NCBI RefSeq assembly: GCF_028554725.1
Contig: NC_071671.1
Coordinates: 18,971,501-19,035,500, forward strand
Direction of reading: 5' to 3'
Source of the DNA: Zeugodacus cucurbitae
Lineage: Eukaryota; Arthropoda; Insecta; Diptera; Tephritidae
Length of the DNA stretch: 64,000 nucleotides
The position numbers and the translations under genes were made by a program. This document shows positions 25,601 through 35,730 of this stretch, in pieces (within the stretch, counting starts at the first letter, position 1; every line of letters starts with the position of its first letter). Below the pieces are notes generated by a model, which ran no database searches, had not been told where the DNA came from, and saw only the letters and a list, made by a program, of their open reading frames with translations.

Positions 25601-25895
25601 GACGACATTGACATAGTTCAGCGAATAAAAAGACAGCGGCTACGCTGGCTAGGTCATGTTGTACGGATGGAAGAAAACACTCCAGCTCTGAAAGTATTCG
25701 ATGCAGTACCCGCTGGAGGAAGCCGCGGAAGAGGACGACCTCCACTCCGGTGGAAAGACCAAGTGCAAAGTGACCTGGCTTCACTTGGTGTTTCCAGTTG
25801 GCGCCAAAAAGCAAAAAGGAGGAATGAGTGGCGCGCTCTGGTGGATTCGGCTATAATCGCTTAAAGCGGTTCCTACGCCAAATATATATATATAT
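22610..25895 (+). mobile_element. Full-length RTE-clade non-LTR retrotransposon
   Basis: A complete element of about 3.29 kb bounded by an 11-bp target-site duplication. It has a leader of about 290 bases that starts with an internal near-repeat (GGATGGGGTGACACC..GGATGGGGTCAT), one long ORF, only about 17 bases between the stop codon and the tail, and a short (AT)n tail. A single ORF with an endonuclease and a reverse transcriptase but no RNase H, a tiny 3' untranslated region and a 3.2-3.3 kb length are hallmarks of the RTE clade. The unbroken ORF and exact duplication point to a recent insertion. At least three dead copies with the same 3' region lie in this window. Confidence 0.93.
22898..25864 (+). 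CDS. RTE retrotransposon polyprotein: APE endonuclease and reverse transcriptase
   Basis: A single open frame of 988 residues from the first in-frame ATG (22898). The frame is open back to GTG at 22874, and an in-frame TAA lies just before that. The N-terminal third is an apurinic-type endonuclease that nicks the target: TWNVRTLN near residue 20, QEVRW, the catalytic GDFNARVG near 157 and SDHYLVAAK near 253. The middle is a reverse transcriptase that copies the element's RNA at the nick: CPIHKKGDP and NYRGISLLN, CGFRPGKSTMDQIF, the catalytic aspartate block FIDFKAAFDS near 625, GFRQGDSLS and YADDIDIIG near 723. The C-terminal part (LGTSIN, RWLGHVVRM, GRGRPPLRWKDQV) is typical of RTE proteins. 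All key residues are present, so the protein looks competent. There is no RNase H and no gag-like ORF1. Confidence 0.93.
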   Translation: MRNPPFDDDHGKRIKDYDLRACTWNVRTLNWEGASAQLVDVLIQLKADITAVQEVRWTGQGRKKVGPCDIYYSGHIKERKFGVGFVVGERLRRRVLAFTPVDERLATIRIKARFFNISLICAHAPTEEKDDATKDAFYERLERIYERCPRHDVKIVLGDFNARVGKEGVFGTTVGKFSLHDETSPNGLRLIDFAGARNMVVCSTRFQHKKIHQATWLSPDRNTRNQIDHVVIDGRHVSSVLDVRTLRGPNIDSDHYLVAAKIRTRLCAAKNARQQTQGRFDVEKLQSQPTAERFSTRLALLLSESTHQHLDIRELWNGISNSLHTAAAETIGLRQRQKTSWYDENCRSAVERKQTAYLATLRSTTTRSGWDRYRELKREARRICRRKKKEAEMREYEKLEKLADMGNARKFYEKMRRLTEGFKTGALSCRDREGNLVTDVQSTLGLWREHFSDLLNGSESTTPGDGEPDSPIDDDGIDVPLPDHEEIRIAITRLKNNKAAGADGLPAELFKYGGEELIRCMHQLLCRIWSEESMPDDWNLSVLCPIHKKGDPTICANYRGISLLNIAYKVLSSVLCERLKPTVNELIGPYQCGFRPGKSTMDQIFTMRQILEKTRERRIDTHHLFIDFKAAFDSTKRSCLYAAMSEFGIPAKLIRLCKLTLSNTKSSVRIGKDLSEPFDTKRGFRQGDSLSCDFFNLLLEKIIRAAELNREGTIFYKSVQLLAYADDIDIIGSNNRAVCSAFSRLDKEAKRMGLVVNEDKTKYLLSSNKQSAHSRLGSHVTVDSHNFEVVDNFVYLGTSINNTNNVSLEIQRRITLANRCYFGLSRQLKSKVLSRRTKIKLYKSLIIPVLMYGAEAWTMTTSDETTLGVFERKVLRKIYGPLNIGNGEYRRRWNDELYDLYDDIDIVQRIKRQRLRWLGHVVRMEENTPALKVFDAVPAGGSRGRGRPPLRWKDQVQSDLASLGVSSWRQKAKRRNEWRALVDSAIIA

Positions 25896-25906
25896 ACACC
25901 TTGATT
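25896..25906. repeat. Target-site duplication, right copy
   Basis: ACACCTTGATT directly after the (AT)n tail, identical to 22599-22609. Confidence 0.85.
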
Positions 25907-26051
25907 TTGTACATGATTAGCATTTCAATTTTGTCTGAAACAAGTAAAATATTTTTCTTAAAAAGTGATCAATTTTGAAGAGAGACGTAGACGTTTTAAA
26001 AAAAACAATTGGAAGCACTTGAAAAATTGATTTTATATTTTAGGCTAAAAA

Positions 26052-27816
26052 TCTATACTAATATTATAAAGCTGAAGAGTTTGTTTGTTTGTTTGTTTGA
26101 ACGCGCTAATCTCCGAAACTACTATCTCGAATTGAATAATTCTTTTTGTGTTGGATAGTCCATTTATCGAGGAAGGCTATAGGCTATATAGCATCAGGAG
26201 CGAAGAAATAGTGGTAAATGTGTAAAAAAACGGGGGAAATTATTTATCTTTGAGGGCTTCCGTTCCTTGCGCTGCAAAAGGATCGAGAACGGTTGGACCA
26301 TTCTTGATGAAATGTTCAAAGGTTGTTCGTTGTGGATCTTGGAAGGTTTAGTCGGAAAATTGTAAAATTCCAAAAAGTGACTTTTTTCCATACATTTTTT
26401 TTTTCAATCTATCTATAAAAAAAAAACAAATCGAAAAAGTCGGAAATTGGCAAGTGGCAACAGAGAATTCAGAATTGCAAATGAACGGTGACATCTACAA
26501 TGAAGCATTGAAATTCATATGCCATCACCAAATCGTCAAATTAGAGATGTACTGAATCGTGCATACGACAAAATACTTTGGAACAACAAGTATAAAGAAA
26601 TGTTCCATTATTTAATGAGCAGCAAAAGACAACCTATGATGAATTGGTTAAGGCTGTCCATGATGGAAATGGTGGACTTTTATTTCTTGATACGCATACG
26701 GTGAACTGGGAATCCTGATTGATTCTGATATCTTTGATTTTGGCAACAATACGATCTCAAAATGGCATTACGTTGGCTCTCGCATCTACTGGAACTGCAG
26801 CAACGCTACTTGAAGTTGGAAGAACGGTACAATCGACACTGTAGCTTCAGTTAATCATGCAAATCTATGAAACATCTATGAGATGAGCGCAATTTTCTAG
26901 AAGCACTTGACAGAACAATGAAAGATCTGTGGAATAATAATCGTCGCTTTGGTGGCGTAATGATACTGTTATTGACAAACTCATTCTGTTATTTCGAAAT
27001 CAACAGCGGCGGAGGAATTGAACGCATGTCTCAAGTCATCGTATTTGTGGCGGCACGCGAAAACCTTATGATTGACCATGAATATGCGTGTGTTCCTGCA
27101 ACAGGAAAGCACCGCATAAGATCTGCAAAGAACTGGGCAAATTCTGGTTAATACTTCTAATGGTTTGATATCAATCCGAACATTAGCCAATTTTATCGTA
27201 ACTACGATTGGTTGAGTGCACGCAGATTTTTAAATGCCAAAAATACCGATGTCGATGATTTAATCTATACGACTTAAAGTCAACTTCCGGGAGATTTGTG
27301 TTCATACACATCGATCGATCATGTTGAAAATGAAGACGAAGCTGTGAATTATCCAGTGAAATTTCTAAATTCTTTGTTATTATGTTTTGTCATTTATTAT
27401 GCTTCGCAATCTTCAAGCAGCTATCGAATAATGTAATAGTTGCAAGAATTTTTTAAAGGGACTTTCAAGGGGCAGAATGCTTGATTCCACGAATTTCTTT
27501 GAGTTCCAACGATTTGCCATTTCAGTTCGAACGTATTCAGTTTCCAATGAGACTTTCATTTGGGGTGACAATCAACAGGTCTCAAAGACAGTCGCTGGAG
27601 GTGTGTGGCATAAATTTCATTCACGAGTTGAAAAATCATCTTCTCTGTACATTTACGCACCGGAACAGAAAACAAAAAATGTTGTTTATTAAGCTGAGTT
27701 ACATTGAAAAAATATTTAGAAAAATCGCAAATAAATGTTTTCTAACACTATACAAATTCAACTTTGTTTTCAAAACAAATAATTTCACGCAGTGCAACGA
27801 CTGCGGAGTCAGCTAG
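26052..27816 (+). mobile_element. Decayed Helitron with intact ends
   Basis: A rolling-circle transposon. The left end is TCTATACTAATATTATAAAG, a typical animal Helitron start, followed by (GTTT)n and the segment with AACGCGCTAATCTCCG. The right end is a perfect 6-bp hairpin (CGCAGT 27788-27793, loop GCAACG, ACTGCG 27800-27805), a 7-base spacer and CTAG at 27813-27816. The element sits between A (26051) and T (27817), as Helitrons do, and has no target-site duplication. Inside are only remnants of the helicase. At 1.77 kb it is far shorter than autonomous elements, and the Rep nuclease region is absent. Confidence 0.93.
26480..27695 (+). pseudogene. Helitron Pif1-like helicase pseudogene
   Basis: Read across stops and frameshifts, the plus strand gives the C-terminal helicase of a Helitron RepHel protein: NEQQKTTYDELVKAV near 26610, then GGLLFLDTHTVNWES where functional copies have the Walker A loop (so the loop is destroyed), LILATIRSQNGITLALAS near 26740, RTMKDLWNNNRRFGG near 26920, WLSARRFLNAKNTDVDD near 27215, DEAVNYPVKFLNS near 27345, and LIPRISLSSNDLPFQFERI with FPMRLSFGVTINRSQ near 27490-27580. 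The last blocks are helicase motifs V-VI. Many breaks and the lost Walker A show it cannot work. Mobility, if any, would need a helper element. Confidence 0.88.
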
Positions 27817-29516
27817 TACTGTATAAAAGATTGGATGAAAATTATTCAATCGAAAAAATCCCACGTCACTCTGTGGTAAATCTATTTAGAAAGATTTCCA
27901 AGCCAATCAGTTGAATACTTTTTGAGTTATCGTGTACACCGTCTCAAAAAATTTGATTTTGAAAAAACGCAAAAGAAGAAAAAATTGTACTGTCGGCGCT
28001 TCCCCCGCGCTAACCTCTAATCTCATAACTTTCTCTGATGATCATAACTTTCATAATTATAGACATATTTTTCGGAGACATCTCAAAATACTCGTAAGAA
28101 TATAGACTTTGAAATTAAGGAGAAACCAAAAAGTTAATTTTTTTTTTTTTAATTTGGCTTGAATTTAATGAATTGACGGGGGAGTTATTGTCAGCCCATA
28201 TTTCTTAACATTCCTCGTTTAATTAAATACCACTATTTCGCAAGTACTCCGCAATTAGTAAAAATAAAATACGAAATTTGCTTTCCCTTCCCTTTAATCT
28301 ATGTATATCTTTACAAGCTATTCCTTTTTTATTATAATTAAGCCACATTACTAGCAAAAAGTTCATTCATTGTGGCTCATAAAAAAGTTTTGACGCTTTC
28401 AAATTATCCTTTGCGTTCAAATTATTAAGTGCGACGAAGTATTTCCTTTTTATTTTTATTTTTGTTATTTTCTCTTATTTTATCAACCCTTTGAATAAAA
28501 TGAATAAATAAATTGTTTGTAATTTTTTACACTACAGCTGACCTAAATAAATGTTAAAAGCTTTTGCGCTTTGACAGTTGAACTTTGTGGTTTAATCAAA
28601 AGAAAATATATTTACTATGTATATTTACACTTTACAACTTTCCTGTAATTTTGTTACAAAGTGCACTAGGAAAGTGGCAATAAATAAAAAGCAAAGATAA
28701 ATATATTTTTGCATCAAATTTTGGGGATTCCCTCTCCCCTAATTTGAAGCTTTCGCAAAATGTATAAAGTAAAAGTTGTAGAGTTTAGAAAAAAGTTGAT
28801 TTGAATTTATAGAAATACTTCGAGGAATACTTATAAATATATAACCGGTAATTTTTGAGCTTAAAATCAGTTATGACTAATATTAAAATTTATAAAAAAG
28901 ACACTTAAAACTGACTGGTAAACACGTTTTGATGACGCTAATGATTTAGTAAAAAAAATGAATATAATACAAGTTTAGATGAAAATGAATAAAAAAAAAC
29001 AATGTCAACAACATTTAGGCTGCAAGAATGTTAAATAAAGCAATAATATTTTGGATAGTATTTGTTTACTATATACAACTTTTTAAGCAAAAAAAACCAA
29101 ACTTTTTTTTTAAATTTTTATGTCAATACAACAACTAAACTAGCTCCCCACCAAATAAAATCTTGCACATATCACTAATGGCATTATCAATGGTTAGGTT
29201 TATTACTCATAGCACATAAAAATCATCGAAAAATGAAAAGTCAAGCATTTTGAATATATTTTAATATTCGTTGATTTATTTATTACCAAACATTTTCATG
29301 TTTCCTTTTAGTTTTTTATTTTTTTTTTCATTTGTCATTTCAATAATTACGAATTAGTTTGTAAATTTTTGTGTATATTTTAAAAATAATTTCATTCTTC
29401 ATTCATATGTATTTATGTTTGTTGGTTTTTATTTAATACATATCTATGTAATTTTTAAATGTAATAGTTGCTATTAAAAATAATCCTATATTTTATTTAA
29501 TTCTAATGTTGAATTG
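27817..29516. other. Intergenic and 3' flank of the zinc-finger gene
   Basis: A+T-rich, with long T and A runs and no recognisable exon. 27830-28050 contains the phrase TTTTTGAGTTATCGTGTACACC, which may belong to another dispersed repeat, but I could not define its ends. Confidence 0.45.
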
Positions 29517-29522
29517 TTTATT
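29517..29522 (-). terminator. Candidate polyadenylation signal of the zinc-finger gene
   Basis: AATAAA on the minus strand about 157 bases after the stop codon of the zinc-finger CDS. It is the nearest clear signal, but the A+T-rich context makes chance hits common. Confidence 0.45.
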
Positions 29523-29678
29523 TTGTTTTGAACAAATTAAACATTAAATCTAGCACATTGGGAAAGCATTCGTTTTCGACGAGGAAACCAATCAAATTTA
29601 CAAAACTGGCATTGAGAGAGAGAGTGAAAACGGCCGTGTGGGGAGCATGTGCGCTTCGACTGCTTAGCAGCCGCGCAA

Positions 29679-32246
29679 CTAACCCTGTGTAACGACAATT
29701 ATGGTATTACCGCCCATATTACCGTCCATGGTGCCACCACCCGAACCGCCCGCACCATTATTACCGCCACCATCACAATTCTCCATTGACAACGTATCAC
29801 CATGTACACCCGTCTGCACATGCGTATGCAGCACATCAACATCATCGAAATGTAAACTACACTCGCCACATTTGAAACGTGGCTGCTTCGAGTTGGCGTG
29901 CTTGTTGTCCGAATGCGTACGCAGCGTTTGTGGCATCGAGAATGTTTTACGACAATTGTCGACGGCGCACGCGTAGGAGCGCAGCTGGTGCGTTTGTCGA
30001 TGGCGATACAGTATCGCTTTTGATTTGAAGCTCTTGTTACAGATGTTGCAGGTAGGTGTGCGCGCCGCCGATTGATGTGTCTTCATATGCATTTTCAACA
30101 TGCCCGGACCTTTGAAGCTCTTAAAGCAGATTTCACACTGCGGTTGCTTCTTGCAATTTGCACGTATCCAATTCGAATGCTGATGCATGTGGTTGTGCAG
30201 TGCTTTGAATTGTTTAAACTCATGGCGACACAAATTGCACACATGCCGCCCGGAGCCGAGCAAACTCGTTTGCTGACTTATGATTTCAGCAATGAATTTC
30301 GGATCGATATCCAAATCGTCGGCGGCACCTGACGTCGCTATCGACGAGGCGGTGGCAACGAGTTGACGTGAATTGGCAACAGCTTTGGAATTCGACTTAC
30401 GTTGACGTTTGGGTGTTGGTGTTTGACTGCCCACCGACGCGCCGCTACCTGAGCCACCTCCACCACCACCACCACTTGCTACACTGCTTATAGTTTGATT
30501 AAAATCAACTACGTGCTGCATTTCCGTACCACAAGCTGCTTGTAGCACTTCTTTTACGTCGCTCTCAACGAGCTCTTCATCGTCGGTGGCTGCTTCCAAC
30601 ACAGTGTATTGCAACGGATCACCGTTCTCTCCAACCAAATGTTGTTGGCTACCATCCTCATCACTAATAAATTCGCTACCATCACCCTCCATCACATGCA
30701 TCACATCTGCACCATCATCCTCGAGCAATTCCTCCTCATCCATGTGTATCTCCTCGATAATATCATCCTCGTCATGTAGTTGTATATGTTGCTGTTGACT
30801 TGCGTCGCCATCACAATCGCTCAACTGTTGATAGTGCTGCGTATGATGATGATGATGTGAATGTCCTGCATTCGAGGTGGTCACCGTTACATCTTCAAGG
30901 TACTCCAGTTCTTGTGCTTCGCTTTGCGATAAATTATCTTCATCTACGATTGTATGATGGCTAGCAAGCAACTGCTGATGCGTGATCTGATCATCTTCCA
31001 CCACAATTGTTTCACAGATTTGTTCTTGGTCATCGTCTTCTTCCAGTTCAGCTTCATCTTCGATCAGATGATGCTCGTCGGGCGTAATCAGAGATTCATC
31101 ATCGACTATTGTCGTGGTACCATCTTCGGAGGTGGTTACCATAACGCTTGTGCCATTCGCTGTGGTCGCTATAGTACGCTGCGGCATCACGTGCACCAAC
31201 TGCAATGTTTGCTGCCCATTCGGCTGCTGTATCAACTGTAATGTCTGTCCGTTAGACGTTTGTATAATCTGTGGTGTGAATTGCGGTTGCGCAGCAACGG
31301 TGTTAGAGGCTGGGTTTGTCTGCACCGCCGAACCATTCGATGTGCTAATAATCTGCGCAATCTGTGGCGGTCCGGCGTGTGTGACAATTTGCGCTGTCGT
31401 TATTATTTGCCCATTAGGTAGTACAATTTGTTGTGGCAAGGCGGTTGTTGAAATGAGTTGCTGGGGTTGTGGTTGTTGATGTAAGGACGTTTGGGTTGTT
31501 TGCATATGTTGTGTAGCAGGCTGCGCTTGTGTGCGCGGTGGGGTTGCATTCTGCACCATTGTTTGTAGCGACACATGCTCGAGCGTTTGTTGTTGTTGGT
31601 GCTGTTGTTGCTGTTGCTGCTGCACCTGCTGTGGCAATAAATGTGGCTTTTTCGAAGATCTTTGCGATTTACGTGACGTACTAACGGCCTTACGTTTGCC
31701 CGGTTGCTGCTGTTGTTGTTGCTGTTGCACTTGTAAATGCTGCACTTGCTGTAATTGTTGATTTTGCGTCTGATGCTGCTGCTGCTGTGCTTGTTGTTGC
31801 TGCTGCTGCTGTTGCTGTGGCTGTAAAATTATTTGTTGTTGTTGTAGCTGTAATTGATTTTGCTGCGCCTGTAATTGAAATTGCGCTTGCGGTTGAATTA
31901 GTTGCAATTTGGGTGGCTTCTGTGACAACATTTTTTGCGGCGTCGTCTCCAATTTCATATCATTCGTTTCTTCTATGACCACACGTACTGTTAAACTTTT
32001 AATGTATTCCCTCAGTTCTTTATCGCTACGCTCAACCTGTCTCTTGAACGCATGACAACGCGATACAGCATGCACACATTGCACGCAAATTTTGTCGGGC
32101 CAACCTTCAGTGCTTTCAATATTCACAGTGGCACACTCCATTAACATCTCGGCGATCTTCTCACTAAATAGTGGACGCATATCTTTACGTTCTGCTATGC
32201 ATACGCGACAGATCTTGTCCAGCTCAAGTACCTTTTTGCGCTCCAT
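29679..32246 (-). CDS. ZAD and C2H2 zinc-finger transcription factor, polyglutamine-rich
   Basis: A single coding exon of 855 residues starting at ATG 32246. Residues about 10-90 form a ZAD domain, an insect-specific zinc-binding dimerisation module: Cys13, Cys16, Cys54 and Cys57 in CRVC and CVQC, with the typical helical tail after them. Residues about 115-235 are dominated by glutamine runs with a basic patch (GKRKAVSTSRKSQRSSKK) that could be a nuclear localisation signal. A long Q/T-rich part follows, then an acidic segment about 395-580 with a His run, and a Gly/Ser linker. Five C2H2-like fingers lie at about 668-810; the fourth is of the C-x4-C kind and the fifth has a longer H-H spacing. 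The tail is glycine-rich. It is likely a nuclear DNA-binding regulator, probably a homodimer. I do not recognise a named orthologue. The CDS has no intron, but splice-like sites upstream suggest 5' UTR introns. Confidence 0.93.
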   Translation of the reverse strand: MERKKVLELDKICRVCIAERKDMRPLFSEKIAEMLMECATVNIESTEGWPDKICVQCVHAVSRCHAFKRQVERSDKELREYIKSLTVRVVIEETNDMKLETTPQKMLSQKPPKLQLIQPQAQFQLQAQQNQLQLQQQQIILQPQQQQQQQQQAQQQQHQTQNQQLQQVQHLQVQQQQQQQQPGKRKAVSTSRKSQRSSKKPHLLPQQVQQQQQQQHQQQQTLEHVSLQTMVQNATPPRTQAQPATQHMQTTQTSLHQQPQPQQLISTTALPQQIVLPNGQIITTAQIVTHAGPPQIAQIISTSNGSAVQTNPASNTVAAQPQFTPQIIQTSNGQTLQLIQQPNGQQTLQLVHVMPQRTIATTANGTSVMVTTSEDGTTTIVDDESLITPDEHHLIEDEAELEEDDDQEQICETIVVEDDQITHQQLLASHHTIVDEDNLSQSEAQELEYLEDVTVTTSNAGHSHHHHHTQHYQQLSDCDGDASQQQHIQLHDEDDIIEEIHMDEEELLEDDGADVMHVMEGDGSEFISDEDGSQQHLVGENGDPLQYTVLEAATDDEELVESDVKEVLQAACGTEMQHVVDFNQTISSVASGGGGGGGSGSGASVGSQTPTPKRQRKSNSKAVANSRQLVATASSIATSGAADDLDIDPKFIAEIISQQTSLLGSGRHVCNLCRHEFKQFKALHNHMHQHSNWIRANCKKQPQCEICFKSFKGPGMLKMHMKTHQSAARTPTCNICNKSFKSKAILYRHRQTHQLRSYACAVDNCRKTFSMPQTLRTHSDNKHANSKQPRFKCGECSLHFDDVDVLHTHVQTGVHGDTLSMENCDGGGNNGAGGSGGGTMDGNMGGNTIIVVTQG

Positions 32247-32306
32247 CTTCGCTGAGTTCTCCTACTTTTGGGTGTGTGTCAAAATTAGGAGCGTCTAGTG
32301 CAGCGT

Positions 32307-33395
32307 CTAAAATTAATAATGTTGTTTAAGTATTAAAAAAAATTTGTTAATTTCGTAATTGGAAATGCAAGTAAGGTTATAACTATGTACCTGATGTTTA
32401 AAGCCGATTGATAGATTGAATGCATTATTTAGGAAGAGCGGACATAATGTGTGAATGGTTATTGATTGCATTTACTTTTTTTATTACGGAAACATTTAAT
32501 AATTTAATTAATGTATAGTTTTTACAACCTCTTCAATTAAACTACAGCTACATTTTGTTACTTTGTTACATTACTTTTTTTATTATGGAAACATTTAATA
32601 ATTTTATTAATGTATAGTTTTTACAACCTCTTCAATTAAACTACGGCTACATTTTGTTGCCAGAGTTCAAATATCTCCCCGAGCTAATAGATTTAATCAG
32701 CGTGCATGTCCAAAAAAAAAGCAAGCAATTCAATAGACATTCACACATACAAAAATATATGTATGCATTTGTTTAGTATTAAATTTAGAAAAGCAGTTTT
32801 TATCATGCTTTTAAATTGAATAATTGAATTCATTAATTGAATAATTTTTCGTCAAAAAGTTGTTTTGAAGCGTGTGTATACACAACTCCCCCTTTGAGTT
32901 AACTGCTACTGCCTTTCTCTCTGACTACCTAAACTTGTCTTCAGCTAATATACAAAATAAATAACATTTTTTATAAAAAAAAAAAAATATAACTAATTTA
33001 AGCGCCGAACGAGTAAGCACTACATACCAACATATTATTAAATAAAAAATAAATGGTGGGAACACTAGCTACGCGACACTTTTAGTGCGCGCTACAAACA
33101 TGCAAAACTGAGATAGCGTTATTTTTAGACTTAACACTTAGTGAAACGCGAGAAAGAGAAGGAATATACACTGCAAAGCAGCACCCGCAACGTCTACTAA
33201 TCCAAGAGGAAAAAAACACAACCAATTTAGTTGAATTTATATTATTTCACTGCACTAAGTTTGACAACACTAACAAAATTGAGCAATAGGGAGCATTGTT
33301 TGTGCGCTTTAATAATGCAACTATCAATTTAGCAATACCTTTTACTTGCACTTCCACATTGTTAATTTTTAAGGCGCCCTTAGCACCAAACTTAC
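32307..33395 (-). other. Probable 5' UTR intron of the zinc-finger gene
   Basis: On the minus strand a strong donor AGCAG|GTAAGT lies at 33396/33395 and a plausible acceptor TTAATTTTAG|AC at 32307/32306, 60 bases before the start codon. A second donor-like AAAG|GTGAGT lies near 34412 and could mark an alternative first exon joining the same acceptor. Inferred from splice consensus only. Confidence 0.5.
32474..32671. repeat. Tandem duplication, 99-bp unit
   Basis: Two adjacent copies, 32474-32572 and 32573-32671, each with ATTA-GGAAACATTTAATAAT, AATGTATAGTTTTTACAACC and TCTTCAATTAAACTAC. They differ at only a few positions. The pair lies in the probable 5' UTR intron of the zinc-finger gene. 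Confidence 0.9.
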
Positions 33396-33396
33396 C

Positions 33397-35730
33397 TGCT
33401 GCACTCTTTACTTATTAGGAAATTTTCCGTATTCCGTTCAATTCACCAAAGTTATACACGATTCACGTCACTTTATCCACATTAATTTTGCCTGCGTTTG
33501 ACAATACTTATGTACGTAGCTATGCTCTGCACTTTCGGTCTATAGGCGATATATTTTCGCACTTTTACCAAATTAACGAAAGTATTTCCATAATAATTGC
33601 ACGCACAAAACAAGATAAACCGTTATAAAAAACATTAACACAATAAGAAAACGAAATAACTAGATTTTCTTATGTGAAATTTTATTGCAATATCTCAGAA
33701 ATTTCTTTTTTAATCAGCGCATTCGAGCTGCTGTATACGTCCTTTTGTCTTCTTCTGTCGTCGGTGAACCACAATGGCTGCCGTTTGCTTTTTCTATGCG
33801 GTGCGCTGAATTCGTTTCGTTTCGTTCGTGTGTTGTATGCTTCGTGCAAGAAAGACGATTCGATTGTCGTTCGTTGGTGTGTAGTCGGTTGTCACAGTGG
33901 TTGTTGCTACGCTAGTTTTTGCTTTTCTTGTCAGCCATCTGCGCTTTTGCCAAACAAAGATAGCAATATAATGCTTAAAATGGATGTGTGCAACAGAGAT
34001 GTTAGTGCACGCTTATTTTATGTTTATCGGTGATGGCAATCAGCTGTTTTCTTGATATCACTGGTTTGAATGTTACCAGCCGGTTAAATTGAATTTTAAT
34101 GTGGATTATTAGCATTGTTTTTTTTTTTTTGTTTAAATGGTTAATGTATTTCAAAACAAATTTGTATGGTTAATTTATAAGATAAACATTATTAAAACGA
34201 TATACGCATTTCCAAACCTTATTAATCTCATTTAGTTATAAAGTGTGACATATCATACACGTTGTAATGGTTTAAAAGTTGAAATTGATTTCAAAAAGTA
34301 AGCTTGTTGTAATAATTTATGTTCATAACTCTATTCTTAACAAAATATTTTTAACAGAACGCATTTATATATGCACATAATATACTTGAAGACAATAGCA
34401 TTAGGAATGCACTCACCTTTAATACCAGGCGACAACGCCAAAACTAAAATCCGCAACCACTTTACAACTGGCGCTCCATATTTGGGCGCAAATCTATGTT
34501 AGAGAGAAAGACTATTCACAGACGAATTCTGTCGCAGCATTCACGTTTCAATATCGTGCACTCTTTTTTCTATTTATCAAAGCTTTTTCATTCACTCGCA
34601 CTCGCGACCAAACACTTGCTATTTTATGCCAATTGATTTTTTCTGGCGCTAATAGATCTCGCACACCACCCTGTTATGCCTACCCGCTTTCAATATAAGC
34701 AATTAGACTTTTTCCAACCAGCCAAGTACGCGACTGAATTAAGCACTATTATTTGTTGCTTACACTATTTTGGAATGAACGCACTTATTTTATTTTAAAA
34801 ACTAACGCGTTTATTCTTAATTTGTTGATTTGTTTGTCTTACGTTTTTTGTTTACGAGCTGGATGTTTAGGTTTATGTTATGTGAATTTCGCAAAAATTC
34901 TGTTTTTTATGTGTTTTTTTTTTCACAAGCGAACCGAGAGAGAACAGAAATGTCACATCGAAAGCTGAAGGAATCCGACACGAAACTGAAATTGTAAACG
35001 GGTAGAGCAGTGCAGCAGAAAAATAATAGAAACATACAACAACAACAGGGGTTGTATTGGAATGGACCGTTCGTGGTGTTGTTTTTGATTCTAGTTAGAT
35101 TTGGTGCAACAGCAGTAGTAGCGGAATTTGAGTATGTTTTCCTTTCATCTTTTGTAAATTTGGAATTTGAGCAACAGGACTTGAATTTGCACATCGACAA
35201 ATTGTGCGCTTATGTGTGTGAGTGAGATAGAGGGAGAGAGCTTTTAGGCCACTAAATGAAAGCGTTAAGAGCGAAAGGATTTTTGGTAGTGCTACTTGTT
35301 GTAGCGAAAACAATTGATGTTGCCAGATTTATAGGAGTGACAATTGAAATATTGTAACAGTGACACAAAATCATAAAAGTCACACTTTAATTTGAAATAA
35401 AAAATATTATTAAAACTTTTTAATAAAATATAGTTTATTTTATATTTAAAAATGCTCAGATTCATTTTATTTATTTTTCCATAGTATATACAACACATTT
35501 AAGATGTTCATGTAAAGAAATACAGCTCATATGCTGATCTACGTAGTTAAAGTTTATTGCTATAGAAAAATAGGTTATGTTGAATGTAACGAAATACAGT
35601 AAATATATCAAATTCACTGGAATGTATTGTAACTTCGTTAAGACTAATTGAATAACGGTAAAAATTTCGTTGCGCTCCACGCATACATTAACTCCCTCTA
35701 TTTTATGCTACTCGCTCACGCCTTTAAAAA
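33397..35730. other. Promoter-side intergenic region between two minus-strand genes
   Basis: This holds the presumed upstream exon(s) and promoter of the zinc-finger gene and the 3' flank of the membrane-protein gene. Open frames at 33674, 34753 and 34907 show no recognisable domain. No core promoter motif could be assigned with confidence. Confidence 0.4.

Noticed and set aside
31114..31761. Cysteine-rich plus-strand frames opposite the zinc-finger gene
   Set aside because: The Cys runs are the antisense of CAG/CAA glutamine codons (GCTGTT/TTGTTG), not a real cysteine-rich protein.
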